NCBI RefSeq assembly: GCF_900129425.1 | Contig: NZ_LT670817.1 | Span: 8,956,001-9,020,000 of the forward strand | Origin: Bradyrhizobium erythrophlei | GTDB lineage: Bacteria > Pseudomonadota > Alphaproteobacteria > Rhizobiales > Xanthobacteraceae | Direction: 5' to 3' | Length of the DNA: 64,000 bases | Shown: positions 1 through 8,359 of the stretch, in pieces | Layout: each line of letters starts with the position of its first letter | Numbering within the stretch: position 1 is the first letter of the stretch | Made by a program: the position numbers and the translations under genes | Notes under the pieces: generated by a model | What the model saw: only the letters and a program-made list of their open reading frames with translations | The model's database searches: none | What the model was told of the DNA's origin: nothing

Positions 1-693
1 GTGGAGGGCGAACTCCCGGGCGGCCTTCACGTGCGTCGCCGTGCGCCGGCGCTTTACCGGAAACTGACCGCCGCCTCCGGCTCCAACAACCGTACGCAAC
101 ATGAGGTGATGGACTGGGTCAGTCTTTATGCCATCGCCGTCAATGAAGAGAACGCCGCCGGCGGCCGCGTCGTCACCGCGCCGACCAACGGCGCAGCCGG
201 CATCGTTCCGGCGACACTGCGCTATTTCCGCGACCATTGCCGCGATTCCGATGCTGAAGGCATGCGACGATTCCTCCTTACGGCCTCGGCGATCGGGGCT
301 CTGTTCAAGATGAACGCATCGATTTCAGGTGCGGAAGTCGGTTGTCAGGGCGAAGTCGGGGTCGCCTGTTCGATGGCCGCGGCCGGGTTGGCCGCCGTCC
401 TCGGCGGCACCAACGCACAAGTCGAGAACGCAGCCGAAATCGGCATGGAACACCATCTCGGCATGACCTGCGATCCGATCGGCGGCCTCGTGCAGGTGCC
501 CTGCATCGAGCGCAACGCGTTCGGCGCCATCAAGGCGATCAGCGCGGCATCCCTCGCCTTGCAGGGCGACGGCACCCACATCGTGTCGCTCGACAAGGTT
601 ATCGCTACCATGCGCGAGACCGGGCGCGACATGCAGTCGAAATATAAGGAGACCTCGCTTGGAGGTCTCGCCGTCAACCTCGCGGAATGCTGA
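1..693 (+). CDS. sdaA: L-serine dehydratase (Fe-S type), C-terminal part, cut by window start
   Basis: Catalyses deamination of L-serine to pyruvate and ammonia in the cytoplasm. The fragment opens inside the protein with EGELPGGLHVRRRAPALY, a stretch typical of the middle of single-chain bacterial L-serine ammonia-lyases, and runs to a TGA at 691-693. The cysteines expected to hold the [4Fe-4S] cluster are visible in EVGCQGEVGVACS and MTCDPIGGLVQVPCIERNA. The start codon lies outside the window. glyA follows after 9 bases, so the two are almost certainly co-transcribed, linking glycine-serine interconversion to serine breakdown. The family call is firm; the symbol is by analogy. Confidence 0.93.
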   Translation: MEGELPGGLHVRRRAPALYRKLTAASGSNNRTQHEVMDWVSLYAIAVNEENAAGGRVVTAPTNGAAGIVPATLRYFRDHCRDSDAEGMRRFLLTASAIGALFKMNASISGAEVGCQGEVGVACSMAAAGLAAVLGGTNAQVENAAEIGMEHHLGMTCDPIGGLVQVPCIERNAFGAIKAISAASLALQGDGTHIVSLDKVIATMRETGRDMQSKYKETSLGGLAVNLAEC

Positions 694-702
694 AGGATCA
701 AA

Positions 703-1995
703 ATGACTCAACCGACTCTGGACCGGTTTTTTTCCACCGACATCACCGAGGTCGATCCGGCGGTCGCCGCCGCGATCACCAGCGAACTGACCCGTCAGCG
801 CGACGAGATCGAACTGATCGCATCGGAGAACATCGTCTCGCATGCCGTGTTGCAGGCGCAGGGATCGGTTCTCACGAACAAGTATGCCGAAGGATATCCC
901 GGACGACGCTATTATGGCGGGTGCCAGTTCGTTGATGTTGCCGAGGAGATTGCGATCGATCGCGCTAGAAAATTGTTCGGATGCGCCTTTGCGAACGTAC
1001 AGCCCAATTCGGGCAGTCAGGCCAATCAGGGCGTGTTCATGGCGTTGATGAAGCCGGGAGACACCTTCATGGGTCTCGATCTCGCGGCGGGCGGACATCT
1101 GACGCACGGGGCCAAGCCCAACATGTCGGGCAAATGGTTCAATGTCGTGAGCTACGGCGTGCGTCCGGATGACCAGCGCATCGACATGGAGGCGGTCGAG
1201 CGCCTGGCGCGCGAGCACAAGCCGAAGGTCATCGTGGCCGGCGGCTCGGCCTATTCGCGCTTCTGGGATTTTGCCGAATTTCGTCGGGTCGCGGACGCGG
1301 TTGGCGCGTATCTTTTCGTCGACATGGCGCATTTCGCCGGGCTGGTCGCCGGTGGCGTGCATCCCTCGCCCTTTCCGCACGCGCACGTCGTGACGTCGAC
1401 CACGCACAAGACACTGCGCGGGCCGCGGGGCGGCCTCATCCTGACCAACGATGAGGATCTCGCCAAGAAGATCAATTCCGCGATCTTTCCTGGTCTGCAG
1501 GGCGGCCCGCTGATGCACGTCATCGCGGCGAAAGCGGTCGCGTTCGGCGAAGCGCTGACGCCGGCCTTCCGGCAGTACGCACAGGATGTCGTCGACAATG
1601 CCAAGGTTTTGGCCGCAACGCTGACCGGCAAGGGCCATTTCATCGTGTCCGGCGGCACCGACAACCATCTGATGTTGGTGGACCTGCGAGGGAAGAATCT
1701 GAGCGGCAAGGTGGCAGAGGCCGCGCTCGGGCGTGCCCACATCACCTGCAACAAGAACGGCATTCCGTTCGATCCGGAAAAGCCGACGATCACGTCCGGC
1801 ATCCGGCTCGGCAGCGCCGCGGTCACGTCGCGCGGATTCGGAAAGAAGGAATTCGAGGCGATAGGGCAACTTATCGCCGAGGTACTTGATGCGGTCTCCG
1901 CGTCCAATAGCGATGCCGCGCCTGTTGTCGAGGAGAAAGTCAGGGCCAAAGTTGCGGCATTGACGAGAGACTTTCCGATTTATCGCGGCATGTAG
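703..1995 (+). CDS. glyA: Serine hydroxymethyltransferase
   Basis: PLP enzyme interconverting serine and glycine with tetrahydrofolate. The 430-residue length is normal. The PLP-binding lysine is Lys236 in the motif STTHKTLRGPRGG, and the N-terminal part carries YAEGYPGRRYYGG and the GSQAN segment typical of the family. The start has an AAGGA ribosome-binding site five bases upstream. Because it directly follows an L-serine dehydratase and is not beside one-carbon housekeeping genes, it may be a second, catabolic copy feeding glycine carbon to pyruvate (inference). Related alpha-methylserine hydroxymethyltransferases cannot be excluded by eye. Confidence 0.93.
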   Translation: MTQPTLDRFFSTDITEVDPAVAAAITSELTRQRDEIELIASENIVSHAVLQAQGSVLTNKYAEGYPGRRYYGGCQFVDVAEEIAIDRARKLFGCAFANVQPNSGSQANQGVFMALMKPGDTFMGLDLAAGGHLTHGAKPNMSGKWFNVVSYGVRPDDQRIDMEAVERLAREHKPKVIVAGGSAYSRFWDFAEFRRVADAVGAYLFVDMAHFAGLVAGGVHPSPFPHAHVVTSTTHKTLRGPRGGLILTNDEDLAKKINSAIFPGLQGGPLMHVIAAKAVAFGEALTPAFRQYAQDVVDNAKVLAATLTGKGHFIVSGGTDNHLMLVDLRGKNLSGKVAEAALGRAHITCNKNGIPFDPEKPTITSGIRLGSAAVTSRGFGKKEFEAIGQLIAEVLDAVSASNSDAAPVVEEKVRAKVAALTRDFPIYRGM

Positions 1996-2037
1996 CGCTG
2001 GCGCAAACAGATCACGAGTGGAAGACGAGGTAGTGGC

Positions 2038-3918
2038 ATGTCGAACAATCTAGCGCTTGGAAATTTCCGGCTGAGCTATGGCCCGGACGCAGGAGAAACC
2101 TCGTTCACGACGCGGCCAGAAATTGTCGGCGCGTTCGGTGTGGTCGCCTCGACGCATTGGCTCGGAACCGCTGCCGGCATGCGGATCCTCGAAAAGGGCG
2201 GCAATGCCTTCGACGCCGCGGTGGCCATTGGCTTCGCGTTGCAGGTAGTCGAGCCGCACCTCAACGGCTTTGGCGGCGAAGTGCCGGTCATATTCCACGA
2301 CGCACGTTCCGGGCGGGCGCGCGTGCTGTGTGGGCAGGGCGTGGCTCCAGCCAACGCCTCCATCGATCGCTTCGCGGAGCTCGATCTCGATATCATCCCC
2401 GGCAGCGGTTTTCTTCCCGCATGCGTACCCGGCTCGTTCGGAGCGTGGATGACGCTGCTTCGCGACTACGGCACCATGAATCTGGAAGACGTGCTGGAAA
2501 CCGCGATCTCCTACGCCCGCGACGGCTATGTGATGCTGCCGCGTATTGCTGCCGCGATCGAGATGGTCGCCCCTCTGTTCCGCGATGAGTGGCCGACGTC
2601 GGCCGAGATTTATTTGCGTAACGGTGTACCGGCGGCAGGGTCGTTGTTCACCAATCCCGATCTCGCCTCGACCTATGAGCGCGTCGTTCGCGCCGCGCAG
2701 GACACGCCCGGCAACCGCGAGCAGAAAATCGAGGGCGCCCGAAAGGCGTTCTATCAAGGGTTTGTGGCGGAAGCGATCGACAAATTTGTGCGCACGCCGG
2801 TGATGGATACATCCGGGCGGCGTCACGCGGGACTGCTGACGGGACAGGATCTGGCGACATGGCAGCCCACATATGAGGATCCGCTATCCCTGAGCTATGG
2901 TCCTTTCGAGGTGCTGAAGCCGGGGCCGTGGACGCAGGGACCGGTATTTCTCCAGCAACTCGCGCTTTTGAAAGGGTTTGATCTGTCCGAACTGGATCCC
3001 GTCGGTGGAGAATTCGTTCACCTCGTGACCGAATGTTCGAAACTCGCATTTGCGGACCGTGAAAAGTACTACGGCGATCCGAACCTTGTCGATGTTCCAA
3101 TGGCCAGGTTACTGAGCAACGAATACTCCGATCAACGCCGCGCTCTGATCGGCGAGACCGCTTCCTCCGAGTTTCGGCCAGGCGTTATTTCCGGCTACGA
3201 CCACGACGTTCCCTATGTGGTCGAACCAGCCGGCGAGCAAAAGGCTGCATTGGGTGCGGGCGAGCCTACCATGGGATCGCGCCGGCCGGCGTTGATGGGG
3301 GCGGGCGAGCCAACGATCGGCCCCCGCGGATCGGTGCGCGGCGACACCGTGCACCTGGATGTCATCGACCGGCATGGAAATATCGTATCGGCCACGCCGA
3401 GCGGCGGCTGGCTGCAAAGCTCACCCGCCATTCCGGGATTGGGATTCGCGCTGGGCACTCGTGCGCAAATGTTCTGGCTAAAGGCGGGGCTGCCGTCTTC
3501 GCTCGCGCCTGGCAAACGGCCACGCACGACGCTGTCGGTGTCGCTCGTCTATCGGGACGGCAAGGCTTACGGAAGCTTCGGGACGCCCGGCGGCGATCAG
3601 CAGGATCAATGGAGTTCGGTATTTTTTCTACGCCATGCCCATCATCGCATGAATCTGCAAAGTTCGATCGACGCACCGATGTTTCACAACGACCATATGC
3701 CGAGCTCGTTCTTTCCCCGTCATGCAAAGCCGGGATCGCTGACGCTGGAATCCCGTTTCACCGATGCCGTTCAAAAGGACCTGATTCGCCGCGGGCACCA
3801 GGTCGAAATTGTCGATGCATGGTCTCTCGGAAGAATTTCAGCCGTCTCGAAGGACGGTCGCATCCTCAGAGCCGCGGCGAACCCGCGTTACATGCAAGGA
3901 TACGCTTTTGGCCGTTAA
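2038..3918 (+). CDS. Gamma-glutamyltransferase / acylase family protein
   Basis: N-terminal nucleophile hydrolase family (GGT, cephalosporin acylase). These are made as one chain and cleave themselves before a catalytic threonine. Here the likely nucleophile is Thr437 in GDTVHLDVIDRHGNIVS, which matches the family T-x-H-x-x-V-x-D pattern. The upstream part has the expected ASTHWLGTAAGMRILEKGG entry motif. There is no obvious Sec signal peptide. Residues 406-428 hold an imperfect 15-residue tandem repeat (GAGEPTMG then GAGEPTIG) just before the cleavage site. The start has GAGG eight bases upstream. Substrate is unknown; many alphaproteobacterial relatives are not true glutathione hydrolases. 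Confidence 0.85.
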   Translation: MSNNLALGNFRLSYGPDAGETSFTTRPEIVGAFGVVASTHWLGTAAGMRILEKGGNAFDAAVAIGFALQVVEPHLNGFGGEVPVIFHDARSGRARVLCGQGVAPANASIDRFAELDLDIIPGSGFLPACVPGSFGAWMTLLRDYGTMNLEDVLETAISYARDGYVMLPRIAAAIEMVAPLFRDEWPTSAEIYLRNGVPAAGSLFTNPDLASTYERVVRAAQDTPGNREQKIEGARKAFYQGFVAEAIDKFVRTPVMDTSGRRHAGLLTGQDLATWQPTYEDPLSLSYGPFEVLKPGPWTQGPVFLQQLALLKGFDLSELDPVGGEFVHLVTECSKLAFADREKYYGDPNLVDVPMARLLSNEYSDQRRALIGETASSEFRPGVISGYDHDVPYVVEPAGEQKAALGAGEPTMGSRRPALMGAGEPTIGPRGSVRGDTVHLDVIDRHGNIVSATPSGGWLQSSPAIPGLGFALGTRAQMFWLKAGLPSSLAPGKRPRTTLSVSLVYRDGKAYGSFGTPGGDQQDQWSSVFFLRHAHHRMNLQSSIDAPMFHNDHMPSSFFPRHAKPGSLTLESRFTDAVQKDLIRRGHQVEIVDAWSLGRISAVSKDGRILRAAANPRYMQGYAFGR

Positions 3919-4025
3919 CCCTTGGTCGGTCGGATGCGGGGCGTCAGAAAGCGCCTGTCGGATCGGCAATCATTGGGCGCCGGGTTAGGGGCGCTGAACG
4001 TAAGTCGTAACCAGAGGTCTCGATC

Positions 4026-5006
4026 GTGCATAAAGATGCAGTTAAGACAATCGTTGTGACGGCGTTTCTACTCCTCGCCGTTTTGGTGTCCGCGGCCCGC
4101 GCCGAATACCCGGATCATGGGATTAAGATATTCGTTGCGTGGCCGCCGGGCGGCTCGACGGATATCGTTGCCCGCTTCGTTGCCGAGCAGCTTTCGACAG
4201 CTCTCAAACAACCGGTCGTCGTCGAAAATCGGCCAGGCGCGAACGGAAATATCGGAGCCGAGATGTTCGCGAGATTACCCGCGGATGGGTACTCTTTAAT
4301 GATCGCGACCGCAGAGACCCACGCGATCAATCCCCATGTCTATACGAAGTTGGGGTATGACGTGACGCGCGATTTCGAACCGATTGCGCTGCTTGCACAG
4401 GTAGACTTCGTGCTGATCGCGAGAACTGGCCTGGCAGCGAACAACGTCCAGGAATTTATACACCTTGCCAAAGCTTCTCCCGGAGGAATTAAAGTCGGAA
4501 GCTATGGACTTGGCAGTACCTCGCATCTTGCGTTGGCGGCATTGGAAGAAAAAACGGGAGCATCGTTCCTCCATATTCCCTATCGAGGGCTCACGCCTGC
4601 AGTCAACGCCATCATGACGGGCGAGATCGACGCGGCTTTCGTGAGCCCGAACAGCGTCCTGGGTATCGAGAAGAGCGGACAGGCGAAGATTCTCGGAGCA
4701 GCGTCTCTGCAGCGCCCGGCGGTTGCGCCCAATGTGCCCACGTTCGCGGAACAGGGAATTGCGGATTTCGTCAACGGCAATTGGTACGGAATCGTCGCGC
4801 CTCATGGGCTTCCGACTGAGATCAAGGAAAGACTGGAGAACGAAATGCGAAATATCGCAGGCTCGGAGCTTTTTGCTCAGCGCTTGGGCCCAGCTGCAAT
4901 TGAGGTTCGATATCTCGACGCCGCTCAATTTTCGGAATTTTTGCGTTCGGAGAATGAGCGCTGGGGCAAGATAGTCGAAGCGCGGAAGATAAAGGTGGAG
5001 CAGTAA
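4026..5006 (+). CDS. Bug/TctC-family periplasmic binding protein
   Basis: Solute receptor of the tripartite tricarboxylate transporter type. Residues 1-26 form a Sec signal peptide (hydrophobic TAFLLLAVLVSAARA). The mature part has the family signature WPPGGSTDIVARFVAEQL followed by VVVENRPGANGNIGAE. The GTG start has AGAGG eight bases upstream. No TctA or TctB membrane subunits are next to it, which is common for this greatly expanded receptor family. The next gene starts three bases after its stop, so they share a transcript. The ligand is probably a small carboxylate but cannot be read from sequence. Confidence 0.9.
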   Translation: MHKDAVKTIVVTAFLLLAVLVSAARAEYPDHGIKIFVAWPPGGSTDIVARFVAEQLSTALKQPVVVENRPGANGNIGAEMFARLPADGYSLMIATAETHAINPHVYTKLGYDVTRDFEPIALLAQVDFVLIARTGLAANNVQEFIHLAKASPGGIKVGSYGLGSTSHLALAALEEKTGASFLHIPYRGLTPAVNAIMTGEIDAAFVSPNSVLGIEKSGQAKILGAASLQRPAVAPNVPTFAEQGIADFVNGNWYGIVAPHGLPTEIKERLENEMRNIAGSELFAQRLGPAAIEVRYLDAAQFSEFLRSENERWGKIVEARKIKVEQ

Positions 5007-5008
5007 AC

Positions 5009-5332
5009 GTGGGCGAACAGACGATTTCACCGGAGGATTGCGTGGGCATGGATCAAATCCGTGCCGAAGTGAACAAGATTGATCGCGAGATTATCGGCCT
5101 CCTCGGCAAACGACTCAATTACGTGCGTTCGGCGGTAGCGTTCAAACCAGATGAGGACAGCATAAGAAGCCCGGACCACTGGGATTCGTTTTTTGCCGCT
5201 CGCAAAAGGTGGGCGGCAGAGGAGGGCTATGATCCTGCGGTGATCGAAGCCGTGTATCGCACCCTGTACGATTTCACCATCGAAATACAGCTCTCACTGC
5301 ACGCCCAGAAACAGTCTGTGCCTCGCGCATAA
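5009..5332 (+). CDS. Chorismate mutase-fold protein, PchB-like
   Basis: Small AroQ-class helical protein of 107 residues. PchB of Pseudomonas aeruginosa converts isochorismate to salicylate plus pyruvate. The N-terminal PEDCVGMDQIR aligns with the PEDCTGLADIR start of PchB, which favours the GTG at 5009 over the in-frame GTG at 5042 even though the latter has a strong CGGAGG. The active-site arginines and lysine seem conserved (QIR, GKRLNYV, AFKPDED). The C-terminal catalytic glutamine is offset by one residue in my alignment, so activity is uncertain. No salicylate or siderophore genes are nearby. Confidence 0.72.
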   Translation: MGEQTISPEDCVGMDQIRAEVNKIDREIIGLLGKRLNYVRSAVAFKPDEDSIRSPDHWDSFFAARKRWAAEEGYDPAVIEAVYRTLYDFTIEIQLSLHAQKQSVPRA

Positions 5333-5425
5333 CGTCGTGCAGACGCTGTTGCTCACCAATTTGACTTGACCGGTAAGCGATCTCAAAAAGCGACTTAACA
5401 TTTTGGATGACGATGTGAGGCGATC

Positions 5426-5824
5426 TTGACCACCATCACGCGCGGCGACCCACCTGGTTTTACCAACGTGCGTAAGACCATCTATCATCACTTCATTCGC
5501 GTCGATCAGCCCCAGTCCCTGATCTTTTTGTCAGGGCAACTTTCGAGGGATGAGAACGGACAGCTGGTAGGGCCGGGAGACATGGCCGAGCAAGTCAGGC
5601 AGGCGATCCGAAATATGGCGACGGTTATGGAGAGTGCGGGCGGCACGCTCGCCAACATCGTTTCCCTCGTCGTCTACACAACGGATATTCGGCAGTTCAA
5701 GGAGATTGTGTCTGCCAGAATGGAGTTCTTTAAGGACAACCTTCCCACAAGCACGATCGTGGAGGTGAATCATCTCGCTGATCCCGGGTTGCTGATTGAA
5801 TTCCAGGCAACGGCGGTGTTGTGA
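5426..5824 (+). CDS. Rid family (YjgF/YER057c) protein lacking the RidA arginine
   Basis: Small trimeric Rid-family protein of 132 residues. RidA itself deaminates 2-aminoacrylate and other imines, using an arginine in a PARS motif. Here the equivalent stretch reads NLPTSTIVEV, so that arginine is absent, while the C-terminal acidic LIEFQATAVL segment is kept. It therefore looks like one of the non-RidA subgroups, which often sit in catabolic clusters. The start is a TTG at 5426 with a weak GTGAGG upstream. It ends the plus-strand cluster beginning with serine dehydratase, and the following 150 bases hold no gene. Confidence 0.85.
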   Translation: MTTITRGDPPGFTNVRKTIYHHFIRVDQPQSLIFLSGQLSRDENGQLVGPGDMAEQVRQAIRNMATVMESAGGTLANIVSLVVYTTDIRQFKEIVSARMEFFKDNLPTSTIVEVNHLADPGLLIEFQATAVL

Positions 5825-5974
5825 GTGTCGCAGCCAGGTGAGCGACGAGACTTCGAGGCCGTGCTTGCGACAGAGTCAGCAGTCTTCGCCCCGGCCTCCT
5901 GCTCCCGCAAAACGTGTTAAATCAACGCAGGGAGTTGAATCGTTCAATCCGAATGACGCCCTCGCTATCCGCGC

Positions 5975-6469
5975 TCAGCTTGCCGTCGCAACCAGCGCCC
6001 GGGCCTTTTCCAACAGCTCGAATAGTTGATCGAATTCCTCCGGTGACAAGCCGTCGCGCAATGGCTGCTCGGTTGCCATCGCGAGCTGGTGCATTTCCTT
6101 CATGAGCTTTTCGCCCTGCGCCGTCAGGAACAGGGAATTGCGGCGCCGGTCGCTAGAGGACCGGCCACGTATCGCCAGCCCGCGTGTCTCGAGGTCGTCG
6201 ACGATGGTTACGATCGCCGACTTGTCGAGATTGCCGATCCGCGACAGTTCCACCTGCGAATAGCCGGGATTGGCCGATATCAACACCATCATCGTCAGCG
6301 AACCGGGCCGCAGGCCATAAGGCGCGAACGCTTCCACCACCCGCTGGCTGAGCAGGTGATGCAGCCGCCGCACCCGAAATCCCAGACGCTGCCCGTGCAG
6401 GCCCAGCTGCAATTCCTGGCCTTTGACGTCGTCGCGGGCGGCTGTTTCGGGCATTTCCACTGTGCTCAA
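5975..6469 (-). CDS. MarR-family transcriptional regulator
   Basis: Winged-helix repressor-type regulator of 164 residues. The wing and recognition region read VELSRIGNLDKSAIVTIVDDLETRGL followed by the conserved basic SSSDRRRNSLFLTAQG, the MarR hallmark. Helices at both ends would form the dimer interface. The longest frame opens with TTG at 6469; an in-frame GTG (6460) and ATG (6454) are alternatives and no ribosome-binding site is decisive. It is divergent from the UGSC/TrxR-like operon and is its probable ligand-responsive regulator (inference). Confidence 0.88.
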   Translation of the reverse strand: MSTVEMPETAARDDVKGQELQLGLHGQRLGFRVRRLHHLLSQRVVEAFAPYGLRPGSLTMMVLISANPGYSQVELSRIGNLDKSAIVTIVDDLETRGLAIRGRSSSDRRRNSLFLTAQGEKLMKEMHQLAMATEQPLRDGLSPEEFDQLFELLEKARALVATAS

Positions 6470-6555
6470 CGTCTTGTTCCATTCCTCAATGCGGGGTTGC
6501 CGCAGCGCCCGTGCTTATGCCCGCCAAGCCCCCATAGCTCAAGGGCACCAAGATC

Positions 6556-6605
6556 ATCTTATTACAGATTATCTCATTGACAACGAATTTTCCTGAGCCA
6601 TTATT
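6556..6605. promoter_or_regulatory. Overlapping divergent sigma-70-like promoters
   Basis: A TTGACA at 6577-6582 followed after 17 bases by ATTATT (6600-6605) could drive the operon to the right. On the other strand TTGTCA (6578-6583) followed after 16 bases by TAAGAT (6556-6561) could drive the MarR gene. The two -35 boxes overlap, so one bound regulator could block both. Read by eye only. Confidence 0.4.
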
Positions 6606-6691
6606 GCCCCCAAGCGCGGGCCTCAAGGCCACGCAAATCGAAATAAAAGCGCGCCGGCAACGGCGCAACCTTGGGAAGGATGCCGACCGCC

Positions 6692-8359
6692 ATGAATATC
6701 GCCGTTCCCGCTCCGCACATCGTTGAAAACAAGATCATCTGCTTCAACCCGGTCGGTTATCCGCCCAAGGTGGCGAAGAAGTCGTTGGCACCGCGGCTGG
6801 AAAGCCTCGACGGCAAGACGGTCTATCTGATCGACAGCCGCTTCGACGATTCGATCGAATTGCTGAAGGAAGTGGCGAACTGGTTTGCCAGCCATATGCC
6901 CGCCGTGACCGTCAGGCTGGTCTCCCTGGCCGGCTATTACGGCCGCGACGATCAGGAACTGTGGAGCGAGATCAAGGCCAACGGCCATGCCGCGATCATC
7001 GGGGTCGGCCATTGCAGCACCTGCGCGCCGGCGGTCTCGACCCACGCGATCACAATGGAAACCAAGTTCGGGATTCCGACGGTCGCGATCCACACCAGCA
7101 TGTTCGACAAGGTGGTGCGCTCGGTGACGCGCATGGGCGGCCTGCCGGATTCGCCCTGCGTGTTCGTGCCGCAGCCGGTGATGGGCAAGAGCGCGCCTGA
7201 ACTGCGCGCCGATGTCGAAGGCAACGATCCCGTGACCGGCGCTCCGGTGATGCGTGAAATCATTGAAGCGCTGACCGGCAATGTTGCCAGTAAGCATCCC
7301 GCGGAAAGCGAACGATCGACGCCGCGGTTCGTCGAGGCCGCCACTGAAGCCGAATTGCACGATCTGTTCTTGCGTAACAACTGGACCGACCAACTCCCGA
7401 TCGTGCTGCCGACGCAAGAGCGGGTCGCGGCGATGCTGGCGGCCACCAGCCAGCAGGCGGACAAGGTGGTCGGCCGCATGCAGCCGACGCCGAACCGCGG
7501 ATCGTGGGAATACACCGTCGAAAAAGTTGCGGTGAACGCGGTGATGGCCGGCGCCCGGCCGGAGTATTTTCCGGTGATCCTGGCGCTGGCGGCGTCGGAA
7601 GTGACGGCGCGCGGCAGCACCTCGAGTTCGGGATCGGCGATGGTGGTCGTCAACGGTCCGATCCGCCAGCAGATCGGCATGAACTGCGGCATCGGCGCCA
7701 TGGGCCCTTATAATCATGCCAATGCGACGATCGGGCGGGCCTATGGCCTGCTGTCGCAAAACCTGCAGGGCGGCTCGGTTGCCGGCGATACCTTCATGGG
7801 ATCGCTCGGCAATGCCTACACCTACAACAGCATCACCTTCGCCGAAAACGAGGAGCGCAGTCCCTGGGAGCCGTTGCATGTGCAGCGCGGCTACAAGGCG
7901 GAAGACAGCGTCGTCAGCGTATTCTTCGGCTGCCGCTCCACCACCTTCGGTCTCGGCTTGCGCAAGGATTACTGGCGCGAGCACGTTCGCGATATGCTGG
8001 TCGCGGTCGATACCGTGACCGCGCCGGTGCTGCTGCTCGATCCGATCACGGCGCGGCAGTTCATCGACCGTGGCGGCTTCGACACCAAGCAGAAACTGAT
8101 CCGTTTCATTCACGAGACGGCGCAGATGCCCGCCGGCCGCTATTGGGACATGCAGCTGGTTCAGAATTACATCTACCCCAACGCCACGCTCGGCGTGGAG
8201 CCGCTGGCGACACGGCTCAAGGCCAAGCCGGATGAACTGATCCCGATGTTCCTGGAAGAGGCCATCAACGTCGTCGTGGTCGGCGGCGAGACGAACGGCT
8301 ACTGGCAGATCATGGGCGCCAAGCACCGCGCCACGGTATCGATCGACGACTGGCGCTGA
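6692..8359 (+). CDS. UGSC-type redox protein, cysteine form (CSTC)
   Basis: 555-residue protein in two parts. Residues 1 to about 205 resemble the UGSC (seleno)protein domain: in GVGHCSTCAPAVSTHAITME a Cys108-Ser-Thr-Cys111 pair sits where selenocysteine-Gly-Ser-Cys occurs in relatives, followed by FGIPTVAIHTSMF. The rest is a larger domain with the segment VEKVAVNAVMAGARPEY and cysteines in MNCGIGAMGP and FFGCRSTT. I infer a thiol or disulfide reductive step, perhaps related to glycine-reductase-like chemistry. Its stop overlaps the start of a thioredoxin-reductase-like gene, its likely electron donor. ATG 6692 (AAGGA eleven bases upstream) is preferred over TTG 6671 or ATG 6680. Family call is from memory. 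Confidence 0.6.
   Translation: MNIAVPAPHIVENKIICFNPVGYPPKVAKKSLAPRLESLDGKTVYLIDSRFDDSIELLKEVANWFASHMPAVTVRLVSLAGYYGRDDQELWSEIKANGHAAIIGVGHCSTCAPAVSTHAITMETKFGIPTVAIHTSMFDKVVRSVTRMGGLPDSPCVFVPQPVMGKSAPELRADVEGNDPVTGAPVMREIIEALTGNVASKHPAESERSTPRFVEAATEAELHDLFLRNNWTDQLPIVLPTQERVAAMLAATSQQADKVVGRMQPTPNRGSWEYTVEKVAVNAVMAGARPEYFPVILALAASEVTARGSTSSSGSAMVVVNGPIRQQIGMNCGIGAMGPYNHANATIGRAYGLLSQNLQGGSVAGDTFMGSLGNAYTYNSITFAENEERSPWEPLHVQRGYKAEDSVVSVFFGCRSTTFGLGLRKDYWREHVRDMLVAVDTVTAPVLLLDPITARQFIDRGGFDTKQKLIRFIHETAQMPAGRYWDMQLVQNYIYPNATLGVEPLATRLKAKPDELIPMFLEEAINVVVVGGETNGYWQIMGAKHRATVSIDDWR

Noticed and set aside
325..1869. Long minus-strand frame opposite sdaA and glyA
   Set aside because: Arg/Gly-rich composition, no domain motif, wholly opposite two well-recognised genes; a shadow of their codon use.
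7013..7024. Selenocysteine (in-frame TGA) in the UGSC-type protein
   Set aside because: The codons are TGC-AGC-ACC-TGC, so it is a cysteine form and no SECIS element is needed.
6623..8326. 567-residue minus-strand frame opposite the UGSC-type gene
   Set aside because: His/Arg/Asp-rich shadow with no motifs; the plus-strand gene has family motifs and a coupled partner.
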